Of a stretch of 64,000 bases of DNA, positions 54,250 to 63,274 are shown piece after piece. A model generated the notes under the pieces. The model had not been told where the DNA came from, did not search any database, and saw only the letters and a list, made by a program, of their open reading frames with translations. The stretch lies in the NCBI RefSeq assembly GCF_000258765.1, contig NZ_AJLT01000025.1, positions 1 to 64,000 of the forward strand, given 5' to 3'. Each line of letters begins with the position of its first letter. Position 1 is the first letter of the stretch. The position numbers and the translations under genes were made by a program. The DNA comes from Gillisia marina. GTDB taxonomy: Bacteria; Bacteroidota; Bacteroidia; Flavobacteriales; Flavobacteriaceae.

Positions 54250-55024
54250 TTAATCCCCAGTCATTAAGATCTTTAATATAATGATGTGCGGTAAGGTCAA
54301 ATTGGACAGGAACTACAGAAACATATCCATTTTCCAAAGCCCATTCGTCCGTGTCTTGTCCGCTATCTTCATTTACAAACTTGCCGGTTAACCAGTAATA
54401 ATCCCTTCCTTGCGGACTAGTTCTTTTATCGAATTCCTCTACCCAATAGGCTTTGGCTTGCCTACATATTTTAATTCCTTTAATTTCTTTCTCTGGTAAT
54501 TTCGGTAAGTTTACATTAAGAACAACTCCTTTTGGAAGTCCATTTTTTAGCACCTTTTTTGTAATTGCTTTTACAAATTTCTTAATTGGTTCGAAATCGG
54601 CATTTAAGGAATAATCCAATAAGGAAAATCCAATTGCAGGAATTCCCTCAATTCCGGCCTCTACAGCTGCGCTCATTGTTCCCGAGTAAATCACATTGAT
54701 AGAAGAGTTGGAACCATGATTTATTCCGCTCACACATAAATCTGGCTTGCGATGTAAAATTTCCTGAGTGGCAATCTTCACACAATCGGCCGGAGTTCCG
54801 GAGCAGCTATATTCTTTGTGAGTATATTTTTTATTGATTTTTATCTCGTCACAGTAAAGAGTATCGGTAATGGTGATGGCATGTCCCATCGCACTTTGTG
54901 GACTATCTGGTGCAACAACAATAACATCGCCAAGCTCTTTCATGACTTCAATTAATGTGCGTATTCCCGGAGCGGTGATTCCATCGTCATTTGTTACTAA
55001 AATAAGCGGTTTTTCTTGGGACAT
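54242..55024 (-). CDS. surE: SurE 5'-nucleotidase
   Basis: Nucleotidase of 260 aa acting on 5' and 3' nucleoside monophosphates. The metal site is LVTNDDGITAPGI at residues ~8-20, and VVAPDSPQSAMGHAIT, GTPADCV and SGINHGSNSSINVIYSGTMSAA follow in family order. I choose ATG 55024 (MSQEKPLIL); the frame is open 13 codons further up. It is the first gene of the surE-lpxB group. Confidence 0.93.
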   Translation of the reverse strand: MSQEKPLILVTNDDGITAPGIRTLIEVMKELGDVIVVAPDSPQSAMGHAITITDTLYCDEIKINKKYTHKEYSCSGTPADCVKIATQEILHRKPDLCVSGINHGSNSSINVIYSGTMSAAVEAGIEGIPAIGFSLLDYSLNADFEPIKKFVKAITKKVLKNGLPKGVVLNVNLPKLPEKEIKGIKICRQAKAYWVEEFDKRTSPQGRDYYWLTGKFVNEDSGQDTDEWALENGYVSVVPVQFDLTAHHYIKDLNDWGLND

Positions 55025-55150
55025 ATCTAAATATTTTAAGAGTGCTAAAATAATAATTCCCAAAGGAAAGCTTATCTTAGTGGTCTAACAAATTATTTGT
55101 GCAAATGGTGAGTGTTGGCACAATTTTTACTACATATAGATTGATATTAA

Positions 55151-57306
55151 ATGATGAAATATATTCGCTTTATGAAAAGGAACTATAAATTCTTGGTGTT
55201 GGTGTTGCTTATGGCAGCCGCATCATGCAGCTTTACTACAAAAACTTTCAACGACCCTAATAAAGATAAATTATTAATAGATCTTATTACTTACGTCTTA
55301 GAGAGAGGACATTACGACGCTAAATCTATAGACGATGGTTTTTCCAAAGAAGTTTATAAAGATTATTTGGATGCAGTAGATCCTTTAAAACGTTTTTTCT
55401 ACGAGAAAGACGTAAAGGAGTTTGTTGTGTATCAAGATAAGATAGACGACCAAATAAGAGGAAAAGATCTTACTTTTTTCAATTTAACTCATGATAGGTT
55501 ATTGGAGAGAATGAAAGAGGTGCGAGGAATTTATAAAGAAATCTTGGCGCAACCATTTGATTTTTCAGAAGAAGAAGATATTAATACCAATTACGAGGAA
55601 ATAGAATATGTTTCTTCTAGAGTTGAATTAAAAGAGCGTTGGAGAAAGCAATTAAAGTTTAGTACGCTTGGTAATTACTATGATAAAAAAGAAGAGGAAG
55701 CAAAAAAGCTAGAGAAAGACCCTTCATATAAAATGAAGAGTGATTCTGAATTGGAGAAAGAAGCAAGGGAATCTGTACTTACTTCTATGGACGAGTATTT
55801 CGATTTTAGTGAAGAACTAGAGCGTAAAGATTATTTCGCAGTGTATATCAATGCAATAGTAGAAGAGTTCGATCCGCATACATTTTATTTTGCACCACAA
55901 GACAAGGATAGATTCGACATTGCAATGTCCGGGAAACTGGAAGGGATTGGCGCGAGACTGCAAAAGAAAAGCGATAATATCACCATTATGGAAGTGATTT
56001 CCGGAGGTCCTGCTTGGTTAAGCGACAAGTTAAGTGAAGGAGATATCATTTTGAAGGTGAGACAAGAAAATGAAGAAAACCCGGTGAGTATTGTGGGAAT
56101 GCGTTTAGATGATGCTGTAAATCTTATAAAAGGGCCTAAAGATTCTAAAGTTACTTTAACTGTGAAGAAAAAAATGATGGGTAATATAGAAGATATTACC
56201 ATCATAAGAGATGTGGTAGAGTTAGATGAAACATATGCAAAATCTGCTTTGGTGAATAAGAACGGAAGGGAATTCGGACTTATAAACTTGCCTAAATTCT
56301 ATTTTGACATGGAAAACTATGCTGACAGAAATGCTGCTTCAGATGTTCAAAAAGAAATTATACGTTTGAAAAAGGCCGGAATGGAAGGCTAGTATTAGAT
56401 CTTAGAAACAATGGTGGTGGTTCTCTTAAAACAGTTGTAGATATTGCAGGATTATTTATAGAAAAAGGCCCTGTAGTTCAGGTGAAAAGTAAAGGAGCCG
56501 GGCAGGAGATTTTAGAAGATAAGGATCCAAGTATTCTTTGGGATGGTCCATTGGTAATATTGGTGAATGAATTATCTGCATCAGCTTCAGAAATTCTTGC
56601 TGCTGCAATGCAAGATTATAAAAGAGCAATTATTATAGGAAGCAAGCAAACTTACGGTAAAGGAACTGTTCAAAATGTTATAGACCTTAATCAAACTGTA
56701 AGAAGCAACGAGTATGGAGACCTTGGAGCCTTAAAATTAACCACTCAGAAGTTCTATAGAGTAAATGGAGGTTCTACACAGTTGGAAGGTGTTAAAAGTG
56801 ATGTGGTTGTTCCAGATAGATATAGTTATATAGACATAGGGGAGAAAGATTACGAAAATCCATTGCCTTGGGATCAAATAAAAGCTGCCAAGTATAAAAT
56901 TTGGGATGGATATATAGATTTTGAAGATGCTATTAAAAATAGTAATGAGAGAATGTCTAATAATGCTCAGTTAAACCTTATTGCTGAAAATGCTAAATGG
57001 GTAAAAGATCAAAGAGATGAAGAAAAGTATTCCTTGAACTATACTGCTTATCAAAATCAAAGATTGCTTACAGAAAAAGATGCTAAGAGATTCGATGCAA
57101 TTTCAAGCTATACTTCTAATTTAACATATGAATCGTTGCCTTACGAAGTGGATTTATATGCGTCTGATACTATCTTGAAAGAAAAGAGAGATAGATGGCA
57201 CACAAGTTTAACTGGAGATGTTTATATAGAAGAAGCTATTAATGTTTTAGAAGATATTAAGGTGAATAATATTAAAAGGTCTAAAGTAGCTACAATTAAG
57301 AATTAA
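55151..57306 (+). pseudogene. C-terminal processing peptidase (S41), frameshifted
   Basis: Exported serine protease of about 718 aa when repaired, related to Prc/tail-specific protease. A membrane or lipoprotein signal (LVLVLLMAAASC, near residues 18-29) is followed by an N-terminal helical domain, a PDZ domain near residues 245-330 (GIGARLQKKSDNITIMEVISGGPA), and the protease domain. The catalytic Ser is in NELSASASEILAAAM and Lys in KQTYGKGTVQ. The frame breaks at GGAATGGAAGGCTAG: one more G at 56387-56388 gives GMEGLVLDLRNNGGGSL. A second start at codon 8 (MKRNYKF) is equally good. Confidence 0.88.
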
Positions 57307-57321
57307 AATATTTTTTAGGGA

Positions 57322-57387
57322 TGTCAAGTTGAGCGGAGTCGAAACCTCCTATTAAGGTTAAAAGTTCTCGACTGCGCTCGGACAGAC
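57322..57387. repeat. Palindromic intergenic repeat
   Basis: GTTGAGCGGAGTCGA on the left and TCTCGACTGCGCTCGGA on the right are nearly complementary, forming a hairpin of about 66 bases. It differs from the REP-like elements at 2141 and 11941 but is of the same general kind. Located after the protease gene, it may help end that transcript. Confidence 0.6.
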
Positions 57388-57421
57388 AAAACAAGATATT
57401 TAAACTGTTTTATTTTTTTAG

Positions 57422-57569
57422 GAGTCTGTTTAAAGAGTTGAATACATCAAAAAGTAAGAGTATTTATCTGAATTATTTCAATATCTAAATTTAATTAGTT
57501 GAGTTTTTTGAAATAATTTCTAATAATACTAAATGCATTGATGCATAACTAAATCTTTTAAACAGGCTC
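57422..57569. mobile_element. Candidate miniature inverted-repeat element
   Basis: GAGTCTGTTTAAAGA at 57422-57436 is matched in reverse complement by TCTTTTAAACAGGCTC at 57554-57569, with one mismatch and one gap. The 148-base interval is AT-rich and non-coding. No clear target-site duplication is seen, so this is a tentative call. Confidence 0.3.
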
Positions 57570-57767
57570 TTTTTCATTTCTACAACTTTCCTATGAAGAG
57601 AAAATATATTTATCCGGTTATAATATTGATTGTTGCCTTAGCGCTTGTTTTAGTGGAGCGATGTGGCTAAAAGGTTGCTAGGTTAGGAGATTTATTTTGA
57701 TGAATGTATTAAGTTAAAACAGCCAAGGAAATTAAAGTTTTACTCACTAATTCTCGAGAGAGGGAAG

Positions 57768-59015
57768 TTAAAAGGCCATTCTTTCAGAATCCAGCTTTAT
57801 AAAGATAAATAGTAAGATTGTAAAGCCCCATAAGCCGGAACCTCCATAACTAAAGAAAGGAAGCGGTATTCCAACCGTTGGAAAAATTCCCGTTACCATT
57901 CCTATATTTACCAGAAAGTGAACAAACATAATTCCCACTACGCTGTACCCGTAAACTCTATTAAATGTAGATTTTTGTCGCTCGGCGAGAAACAATAACC
58001 TAAGTAGTAAAAACACAAACAAAAGCACCACAAGCGAAGTGCCTAAAAATCCCCATTCTTCACCAACGGTACTAAAAATATAATCTGTGTCTTGCTCTGG
58101 TACAAATTTACCTTTGGTTTGTGTTCCTTCTGTCCAGCCTTTTCCTAGCCAGCCACCACTACCAATTGCTATTTCACTCTGATTGGTATTATACCCAATT
58201 CCTCTTGCGTCTACTTCTTTACCGAGAACGATATTAAAACGATCTCTATGCCGTTGTTCGAAAACATTCTCAAAAATATAATCTACTGAATATGACAATG
58301 CAACCGCACCTATAATAATCCCAAATAACATAAGCAACTTGGGACGTTTATTCTTTTTCTGAAGCAAACTAATCAAACTAATTATACCAACCGCAATGGC
58401 TACATACAGGGGGCCAATCACTAAGGTTAAAATAAAAACAGCTATTCCACCAACGCCCAAGAACAAATAAACCCCGGAGAGCCCTTCTCTATATAACGGG
58501 AAGAGAAACGCTGCATATACCATGGCGCTTCCAGCATCGGGTTGTGGTAAAATAATAAGAGCAGGTAGTGCAATAATAAAAAATGCCTTTAACTGATGAG
58601 AGAATAATTTAATATTTGTTTGAATATCCCCAAGGTAGTTTGCTAGCGCCAGTGTTGTTGCAACTTTAGCAAATTCTGCAGGTTGAATGCTTACTCCGCC
58701 AAATCCATACCACGAGGTGGCGCCATTAATAGTTTTTCCAAAAACAAAAAGGCCTAATATGGAAAGCAGTGATATTATATAAAACACACTTGAAAATTTC
58801 ATATAAAATTTTGCCTCAATAGATAATATGATGATGATCATAAATAAACCGAGGAGAATCCAAAGAGCTTGTTTTACATAGATCTCACTGAAATCAAATA
58901 TTCCGGAAGGGACATCTCCCAGAGATGCGGAATAAATATTCATCCACCCAAAACTGATGAGCAAAAGGTAAATTAGGATGGTAATCCAATCAAAACTAAT
59001 AGTGCCTTTCGCCAT
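57768..59015 (-). CDS. rodA: Rod shape-determining glycosyltransferase RodA
   Basis: SEDS-family peptidoglycan polymerase of 415 aa that extends glycan strands during side-wall growth, partnered with PBP2. About ten membrane segments. Family signatures are GVSIQPAEFAKVATTLALA near residue 110, QPDAGSAMVYAAFLFP near 158, and at the end GIPLPFFSYGGSGLWGF. The start overlaps the mrdA stop by one base (TAATG). Last gene of the operon. Confidence 0.94.
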   Translation of the reverse strand: MAKGTISFDWITILIYLLLISFGWMNIYSASLGDVPSGIFDFSEIYVKQALWILLGLFMIIIILSIEAKFYMKFSSVFYIISLLSILGLFVFGKTINGATSWYGFGGVSIQPAEFAKVATTLALANYLGDIQTNIKLFSHQLKAFFIIALPALIILPQPDAGSAMVYAAFLFPLYREGLSGVYLFLGVGGIAVFILTLVIGPLYVAIAVGIISLISLLQKKNKRPKLLMLFGIIIGAVALSYSVDYIFENVFEQRHRDRFNIVLGKEVDARGIGYNTNQSEIAIGSGGWLGKGWTEGTQTKGKFVPEQDTDYIFSTVGEEWGFLGTSLVVLLFVFLLLRLLFLAERQKSTFNRVYGYSVVGIMFVHFLVNIGMVTGIFPTVGIPLPFFSYGGSGLWGFTILLFIFIKLDSERMAF

Positions 59016-60883
59016 TATTTATTAATTGTGAAAGGTTGTCCACTAAGTGGTTTAAGGTATTCGTCTTCCAAACTATGAGTGAGTATCCAAGTTTCCATAT
59101 CTTTTCTAGAGATACTATTTCTAAGATATTTTTCTATCATTAAACTAGCAATCCTACCGGCATAACGACCTCCCCAATATCCATTTTCAACAAATACTGC
59201 AATGGCTATTTTTGGGTTGTCTACGGGCGCAAAAGCTATAAATATTGAATGATCTGTGAGCTGTGTTCTTTTGCCGTTTATTTTAGTGTAATTCTCTGCT
59301 GTCCCGGTTTTTCCCGCTATTTCAATTCCGGGAATTTGTAGTGCCGATGCCGTACCAGCTTTGTATACCTGGCGCATTCCCTCTATAACAGGGATAAAAT
59401 GCTCACTATCAATAGTCGTATATTTTTTCTCGGTATAATCTGGATCTTCTATTGGTTCTCCTTCGATACTTTTTAAAATATGAGGAGTGTAAAACCAACC
59501 TTTATTGGCAATAGCAGCGGTCATATTAGCCAGCTGTATAGGTGTCATTAATACTTCCCCTTGGCCAATAGCATTAGAAATTGTTGCGGTGGAATACCAC
59601 TTGTAGGTAGGGTAGTCGTATATCTTATTATAATAATTTGAATTTGGAATTTTCCCAGATCTTCCTGCGGGTAAATCGTAACCTAAGAACTGACCAAGTC
59701 CAAAACTATTTAAATGTTGGGACCATCTATCTACTCCTTCTTGAGGAGTTGGGTATTTTTCTATGATTCTTCTATAAGCATTAGCGAAATATGCGTTACA
59801 AGACTGCGCAATTCCAGGAATCATATCTAAAGGACTTGCATGTGCATGACACCCCAATTTCCTACCTCTTCCATAGATATATCCTCTATTGCAAGAAAAC
59901 TTGTCGTGAATATCTACCACATCTTCCTGTAATGCAATAAGTGCATTGATGGTCTTAAATGGAGATCCTGGAGGATATTCGGCTAATAGACCTCTATCAT
60001 ATAAAGGTCTTGCAATAGTGTCGTAATAAAGTTTTGTGAAATTTGCAGATCGTTGTCTTCCCATTAGTAGCGCAGGATCGTAACTTGGAGCTGTAATAAG
60101 GGAAAGGATTTCTCCGGTTGCAGGTTCTATAGCTACAATTCCTCCGCGTTTATTTTCCATTAGTTTTTCGCCATACGCCTGTAACACGGCATCTATGGAA
60201 ATAGTTACATCTTTTCCTTTTTTAGGAAGGGTGTCATATATTCCTTCTTTAAAGGGACCAATATCTCTATTAAATCTGTCTTTTTGAATATATTTTACCC
60301 CTTTTATACCGCGTAGTAGTTCTTCATATTGGCCTTCTACTCCTTGTTTTCCAATTAAATCTCCGGAAATATAATACGGATTGTCTTCGATTATTTTATT
60401 GTTCACCTCAGCGATATAACCTAATACATTCGAGCCATTTTGGGTTTGATAGTCTCTTAAAGATCGCTTTTGAATATAAAAACCGGGATATTTTCGCAGT
60501 TTCTCCTGAAGATATGCATACTCAGATTTTGTGAGCTGAGGCACTATAATAGAAGGAAGTCTGGGAGAATATATTTTTGCTTTATCTAATTTTTTTGAAA
60601 GTTCTTCCGGGGTGAGTTTTAAGATGCTGCAAAATTCTGCAGTGTCAAATGCCTTTACGTTTCTAGGAATCGCCATCACATCATACGAAGGCTGATTAGA
60701 AACTAATAGCTCCCCATTCCTATCAAAAATATAACCTCGCTGCGGATAGTTATATACCACTTTTATCGCATTGTCTTCGCTTAATCGAGCGAAAGATTCA
60801 TCTACAACCTGCAAATAGAACAAGCGGCCTATAAAAATAAAGCCGGTGGTAATAATTATAATGTAAAGCAGCAGCCTTCTCAT
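59015..60883 (-). CDS. mrdA: Penicillin-binding protein 2
   Basis: Peptidoglycan transpeptidase of 622 aa for elongation. A membrane anchor lies near residues 5-20, the pedestal/dimer domain (~45-220) carries YPQRGYIFDRNGE, and the transpeptidase domain has the SxxK in PPGSPFKT (Ser near 303), SCN in AQSCNAYF near 363, and KTG in IAGKTGTAEN near 508. Its start overlaps the mreD end by four bases. Confidence 0.95.
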   Translation of the reverse strand: MRRLLLYIIIITTGFIFIGRLFYLQVVDESFARLSEDNAIKVVYNYPQRGYIFDRNGELLVSNQPSYDVMAIPRNVKAFDTAEFCSILKLTPEELSKKLDKAKIYSPRLPSIIVPQLTKSEYAYLQEKLRKYPGFYIQKRSLRDYQTQNGSNVLGYIAEVNNKIIEDNPYYISGDLIGKQGVEGQYEELLRGIKGVKYIQKDRFNRDIGPFKEGIYDTLPKKGKDVTISIDAVLQAYGEKLMENKRGGIVAIEPATGEILSLITAPSYDPALLMGRQRSANFTKLYYDTIARPLYDRGLLAEYPPGSPFKTINALIALQEDVVDIHDKFSCNRGYIYGRGRKLGCHAHASPLDMIPGIAQSCNAYFANAYRRIIEKYPTPQEGVDRWSQHLNSFGLGQFLGYDLPAGRSGKIPNSNYYNKIYDYPTYKWYSTATISNAIGQGEVLMTPIQLANMTAAIANKGWFYTPHILKSIEGEPIEDPDYTEKKYTTIDSEHFIPVIEGMRQVYKAGTASALQIPGIEIAGKTGTAENYTKINGKRTQLTDHSIFIAFAPVDNPKIAIAVFVENGYWGGRYAGRIASLMIEKYLRNSISRKDMETWILTHSLEDEYLKPLSGQPFTINK

Positions 60884-61386
60884 CGTCTTTTCGGTTTAAA
60901 GAGTGTTAAACTAATTAAGACTAAAAGTATTGTGAAAATACTCGTGAAAAATGTCTTTTTCAGAATTAAATATACATGAGAAAAACTAAACATTTCCATG
61001 ATGAAAAGCAATAAATTATGAAGAATTACTACAAGAAAAATATAGCTTAATCTTGCTCCATATGGAGTGTTCGATAATTTTACTGTTTGATAATCATAAC
61101 TTATTCCAAAGGAAAATCGAAGTATTATTGGGCGAATGTATGCTATAAATACACAGGCTGCGGCATGTATTCCTCCGCTATCTTCAAAAGTGTCTACGCT
61201 TAAGCCCAATAAAAATGCAACCAGCATAAATAAACCTTGCGGTGTATTAAAAGGATATAGAATTAAAAACAGGATGTATAAGTACGGATTTATAAAACCT
61301 AAAAAATTGATATTGTTTAGGAGTAGAACTTGTAATAAGACCAAAACCACAAATCGGATGCTATTTGAAATAATTGTATTAGTCAT
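60880..61386 (-). CDS. mreD: Rod shape-determining protein MreD
   Basis: Membrane protein of 168 aa with five or six membrane segments, partner of MreC in the elongasome. Sequence is poorly conserved, as usual for MreD; the call rests on the size, the hydrophobic profile, the LLGLSVDTFEDSGGIHA segment, typical of Bacteroidota MreD, and its place between mreC and mrdA. Overlaps mreC by 8 bases and mrdA by 4. Confidence 0.88.
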   Translation of the reverse strand: MTNTIISNSIRFVVLVLLQVLLLNNINFLGFINPYLYILFLILYPFNTPQGLFMLVAFLLGLSVDTFEDSGGIHAAACVFIAYIRPIILRFSFGISYDYQTVKLSNTPYGARLSYIFLVVILHNLLLFIMEMFSFSHVYLILKKTFFTSIFTILLVLISLTLFKPKRR

Positions 61387-62200
61387 CTAATTCCTCCAGT
61401 TCTTTAACTTCTTCTCTATCCTTATTCACAATTACATACACATGACCGATGTTGGTCATATCATTAAATAATTCGATATCAATTGTGAAATAACTTCCAT
61501 TTTCATCTAGCTTAAAACCTACGATAGAACCAATTGGAATACCGCGTGGAAAAATTAAAGATTTCCCACCTGTAATTATCGTATCACCTTTTTTAACAGG
61601 AGCCAATCTAGGTACATCTGTTAGCTGAACGATATTAGGATCTTTACCATCCCAAACTAAAGAACCAAAGTGGTTGGTTTTTTTAAGTTGTGCGTTTATT
61701 TTAGAATCACTATTTAAAATAGAGATCACCCTAGCGTAATTTGTAGATGCATTATCTATTATTCCAACAATTCCTTGGCTGGTAACGACACCGGATTCCG
61801 GCAAAATATTGTCTTTTCTACCCTTATCCAAAGTGATATAATTATCTACTTTCGCGTAATTATTGTTAATAACTCTGGCGGTTCTAAATTCATAAATTCC
61901 TTCGTAGACAGAAGAATCTATAAAAATATCATTGAATAATGTGTCCGGAATATTAGAAAGTTGATTTCGTAATAAATTGTTCTCTTCTAAAAGGCGTTCG
62001 TTATATTCTTCAAGATAAAAGTAAGATTGGATACTATTCGCCTTTTTATAAATCCCACCGGTTATAAAATTAGCGGAGCTTATAAATTTACTTTTATGAA
62101 ATGAATGCGACTGGATTGTTAAAAATATAGATAGGCCAAACAGCAACAGGAATAAGATGTTATTCTTATTGCGGATAAGAAAATTGAATATCTGCTGCAT
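61379..62200 (-). CDS. mreC: Rod shape-determining protein MreC
   Basis: Periplasmic scaffold of 273 aa with one membrane segment (~13-30), a coiled-coil (~60-85, EEYNERLLEENNLLRNQL) and the beta-rich MreC core (GVVTSQGIVGIIDN, NSDSKINAQLK, PRGIPIGSIVGFKLDENG). It links MreB filaments to the wall synthases. Follows mreB after 10 bases. Confidence 0.93.
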   Translation of the reverse strand: MQQIFNFLIRNKNNILFLLLFGLSIFLTIQSHSFHKSKFISSANFITGGIYKKANSIQSYFYLEEYNERLLEENNLLRNQLSNIPDTLFNDIFIDSSVYEGIYEFRTARVINNNYAKVDNYITLDKGRKDNILPESGVVTSQGIVGIIDNASTNYARVISILNSDSKINAQLKKTNHFGSLVWDGKDPNIVQLTDVPRLAPVKKGDTIITGGKSLIFPRGIPIGSIVGFKLDENGSYFTIDIELFNDMTNIGHVYVIVNKDREEVKELEELDD

Positions 62201-62210
62201 GGGTTAGGTC

Positions 62211-63239
62211 CTACTTTATCAATATTCCTTTGTAACGGCTTAAGTTTTTAAGGCATATTCCAGTTCCACGAACAACGGCTCTTAAAGGATCTTCGGCAAT
62301 ATATACTGGAAGATCTGTTTTTAAAGATAAACGTTTGTCTAAACCTCTTAACATGGATCCTCCACCCGCAAGATAGATCCCGGTATTATATATATCGGCA
62401 GCTAATTCTGGTGGGGTTTGAGATAAGGTTTCCATCACTGCATCTTCTATTCTTAAAATAGATTTATCTAATGCCTTTGCGATTTCTCTATAAGATATTT
62501 GAACCTGCTTTGGTTTTCCGGTAAGTAAATCTCTACCCTGAACACTCATTTCCTCTGGTGGAACTTCAAGATCTTCAGTAGCAGCACCTATTTGAATTTT
62601 TATTTTTTCAGCAGTACGCTCTCCAACATATAAGTTATGTTGTGTACGCATGTAATAAACGATGTCATTAGTAAATACATCTCCTGCAATTTTCACAGAT
62701 TTATCACAAACGATTCCGCCAAGAGCGATCACTGCAATTTCTGTAGTACCACCTCCTATATCCACGATCATGTTCCCTTTTGGTTGCATGATGTCTATTC
62801 CAATACCAATTGCTGCGGCCATTGGCTCATGAATTAAATACACTTCTTTCCCGTTAACACGCTCTGCACTTTCCTTTACAGCTCTCATTTCCACTTCTGT
62901 AATTCCGGAAGGAATACAAATAACCATTCTAAGGGCGGGAGTGAACATTTTTTTCTTTAATGCCGGAATTTCTTTGATAAACATGCTTATCATTTTCTCA
63001 CTGGCATCGAAATCTGCAATTACCCCATCCTTTAAAGGTCGTATGGTCTTAATGTTCTCATGAGTTTTCCCTTGCATCATCGCCGCTTCTTTTCCCACGG
63101 CAATAATTTTACCGGTGGTTCTGTCTCTGGCTACAATAGATGGACTATCTACTACTACTTTATCGTTGTGGATCACCAAAGTATTGGCCGTTCCTAAATC
63201 TATTGCTATTTCTTCAATGAGAAAATCAAAAAATCCCAT
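62211..63239 (-). CDS. mreB: Rod shape-determining protein MreB
   Basis: Bacterial actin homologue of 342 aa that directs side-wall synthesis. ATP-binding blocks are IAIDLGTANTLV at residues ~11-22, MIVDIGGGTTEIAVIALGG near 157-175 and YLAGGGSMLRGLDKRL near 288-303; IHEPMAAAIGIGID is also typical. First gene of mreBCD-mrdA-rodA. The 35-base gap to purH holds only a TACATTTA box (minus strand), so its promoter may lie inside purH. Confidence 0.96.
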   Translation of the reverse strand: MGFFDFLIEEIAIDLGTANTLVIHNDKVVVDSPSIVARDRTTGKIIAVGKEAAMMQGKTHENIKTIRPLKDGVIADFDASEKMISMFIKEIPALKKKMFTPALRMVICIPSGITEVEMRAVKESAERVNGKEVYLIHEPMAAAIGIGIDIMQPKGNMIVDIGGGTTEIAVIALGGIVCDKSVKIAGDVFTNDIVYYMRTQHNLYVGERTAEKIKIQIGAATEDLEVPPEEMSVQGRDLLTGKPKQVQISYREIAKALDKSILRIEDAVMETLSQTPPELAADIYNTGIYLAGGGSMLRGLDKRLSLKTDLPVYIAEDPLRAVVRGTGICLKNLSRYKGILIK

Positions 63240-63274
63240 AATTCTTTTGTTGAGGTTAGGTAAATGTAATAAAA

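Larger units (their letters stand above)
57307..57767. other. Intergenic region with repeats and a tiny ORF
   Basis: No normal gene in these 461 bases. 57322-57387 is a palindromic repeat (GTCAAGTTGAGCGGAGTCGA mirrored by TCTCGACTGCGCTCGGACAG). 57422-57569 is a possible miniature transposable element. ATG 57593 opens a 25-residue hydrophobic ORF to 57670 (MKRKYIYPVIILIVALALVL...) with weak support. Confidence 0.5.

Noticed and set aside
57593-57670. 25-residue hydrophobic ORF
   Set aside because: Too short to support, with no ribosome-binding site or conserved context visible.
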